Source: an uncultured Verrucomicrobiales bacterium (GTDB taxonomy: Bacteria; Verrucomicrobiota; Verrucomicrobiia; Limisphaerales; JACDHS01). From it: a DNA stretch of 7,504 nt. Below are positions 6,570 to 7,504 of this stretch, piece by piece. The position numbers and the translations under genes are program-made. The notes below the pieces were generated by a model. The model did no database searches, had not been told where the DNA came from, and was given only the letters and a program-made list of their open reading frames with translations. Within the stretch, counting starts at the first letter, position 1. The number at the start of each line of letters is the position of its first letter. The DNA is taken from contig CALJZV010000174.1 of the NCBI GenBank assembly GCA_937983475.1, forward strand, positions 1 to 7,504, given 5' to 3'.

Positions 6570-7504
6570 ATGCTCGAGTTTTTCATTCGTCACTCGCGAT
6601 GGATCATGGTTGCGTTTGCGGCGCTGGTGTTTGCCTCCACCCAAACCCGCTGGTTCAACGAGCTGAACCTGGCCCGGAAGGCCGAGGGCGAGATGGTGGA
6701 TTTGCGTTACAACTGGCGGGGCTCGCAGGCGCCGCACCCGGACATCGTCCTGGTCGGCGTGCAGGCGTCGAGCTTCGATTTGAGTTCTCTTTCCCCGGAG
6801 GAAATTGAAGCGTCCGAAACCCTCCAGGCCATGCTCCATCCCTGGCCGTGGAACCGCGCGGTGTTCGCTGCGGTCGTGGAGAAAATCGCCGAGGCCGGCG
6901 CGAAAGTGGTGGTGCTGGACATCGTGTTCGCCGCGCAGTCATCGAGCGACCCGGCGCTGGCCGAGGTGTTGAGAAAATATAGCGACAAAGTGGTGATCGG
7001 CTCTGCGTTCCTGAATGTGGAATCGGAGCAGGGCACGCAGCAGGCGTATTTGGAGCCCAACCCCACGCTGTTGTTTGGGGAGCACCGCATCGTGGGCTAC
7101 ACGACCACGCGCGCGGAGATCAACGACGTCATCCGTCGCGGCAAACACCGCACCTCGCAGTTGCGGGAGTTCAACCCGGCACTGGACGACGGCCAGCATG
7201 ATCTCATTTCCATGAGCGCGCTGGCGGTGGAGAAATTCAAGGGGAGCGTGGAGACGCCGCCCTACTGGCACTCCAACTTCATTGACTACGCCGGGCCGCA
7301 GGGCACCTACCCGGTGATTCCCATCGAGGAACTGTTCGTGGAAAGCCTGTGGAATGCCCGGCAGATTGGCGGCGGCACGGTGTTCCGCGACAAGATTGTG
7401 CTGGTGGGGCCATTTGCCGAAATCCTGCACGAAGTGCATCCAACGCCCTTTGGCTCAATCCCCCGGCCGGAAATCCAGGCCCACACGATTGCCACGCCTC
7501 TGCA
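6570..7504 (+). CDS. CHASE2-domain membrane sensor protein (partial, runs off the right edge)
   Basis: The frame is open from the ATG at 6570 to the last base, giving 311 codons with no stop. An in-frame TAA at 6558-6560 and AAGGG at 6559-6563, six bases before the ATG, fix the start. Residues about 11-23 form one membrane segment. The rest matches a CHASE2 extracellular sensor domain: MVDLRYNWRG at 42-51, PDIVLVGVQASSFD at 57-70, PWPWNRAVFAAVVEKIAEAG at 91-110, then VVVLDIVF, and late in the domain FIDYAGPQGTYPVIPIEEL, KIVLVGPFAE and a TPFG...PRPEIQAHTIA block. In known CHASE2 proteins this domain is followed by further membrane segments and then an adenylate/guanylate cyclase, Ser/Thr kinase or histidine kinase domain. 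None of these is reached here, so the output is unknown. The long C-terminal part of CHASE2 is present almost to its end. Divergent from the sigma operon. Confidence 0.9.
   Translation, partial: MLEFFIRHSRWIMVAFAALVFASTQTRWFNELNLARKAEGEMVDLRYNWRGSQAPHPDIVLVGVQASSFDLSSLSPEEIEASETLQAMLHPWPWNRAVFAAVVEKIAEAGAKVVVLDIVFAAQSSSDPALAEVLRKYSDKVVIGSAFLNVESEQGTQQAYLEPNPTLLFGEHRIVGYTTTRAEINDVIRRGKHRTSQLREFNPALDDGQHDLISMSALAVEKFKGSVETPPYWHSNFIDYAGPQGTYPVIPIEELFVESLWNARQIGGGTVFRDKIVLVGPFAEILHEVHPTPFGSIPRPEIQAHTIATPL

Noticed and set aside
6939..7439. 166-residue minus-strand open frame opposite the CHASE2 gene
   Set aside because: The plus-strand frame carries the conserved CHASE2 motifs and a ribosome binding site; the reverse frame has neither.

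Overview
The window is a GC-rich bacterial chromosome segment, densely coded on both strands. It holds the end of a branched-chain amino-acid gene followed by a run of membrane signalling genes. I infer a Verrucomicrobiota-type (Pedosphaera/Limisphaerales-like) Gram-negative. The basis is the style of the genes: an ECF sigma factor followed by a single-pass protein with an N-terminal region of the MDELLKAYSRK...EMHPATRRLLQGEV kind, CHASE8-GAF hybrid kinases, and weak or absent Shine-Dalgarno sequences. This assignment comes from memory of such families, not from a search.

Layout: (1) bases 1-229, plus strand, are the C-terminal end of dihydroxy-acid dehydratase (ilvD). (2) Only 8 bases away, convergent, is a 490-residue membrane histidine kinase (238-1710, minus) with DUF4118-like membrane segments, a PAS domain and a kinase core. 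(3) An AT-rich divergent spacer (1711-1921) separates it from a large hybrid histidine kinase (1922-4483, plus) with a CHASE8-like periplasmic sensor, HAMP, GAF, kinase core and C-terminal receiver. (4) Convergent to that is a two-gene minus-strand operon: an ECF sigma factor (5815-6426) and, overlapping its stop codon by TAATG, a putative single-pass anti-sigma-like protein (4523-5815). (5) A 143-base divergent spacer with an interrupted palindrome leads to a plus-strand gene with one N-terminal membrane segment and a CHASE2 extracellular sensor domain (6570 to the window end). Its output domain lies beyond the window.

The signalling genes would let the cell sense extracytoplasmic or redox/small-molecule cues by three routes: phosphorelay kinases, an ECF sigma/anti-sigma switch, and a CHASE2 receptor. 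No DNA-binding response regulator is encoded here, so the kinase outputs must lie elsewhere or be shared. I found no tRNA, rRNA, CRISPR array, insertion sequence or integrase. No wholly new system is evident. The most unusual item is the sigma-partner protein, which lacks the usual zinc anti-sigma motif and ends in three similar beta-rich segments.
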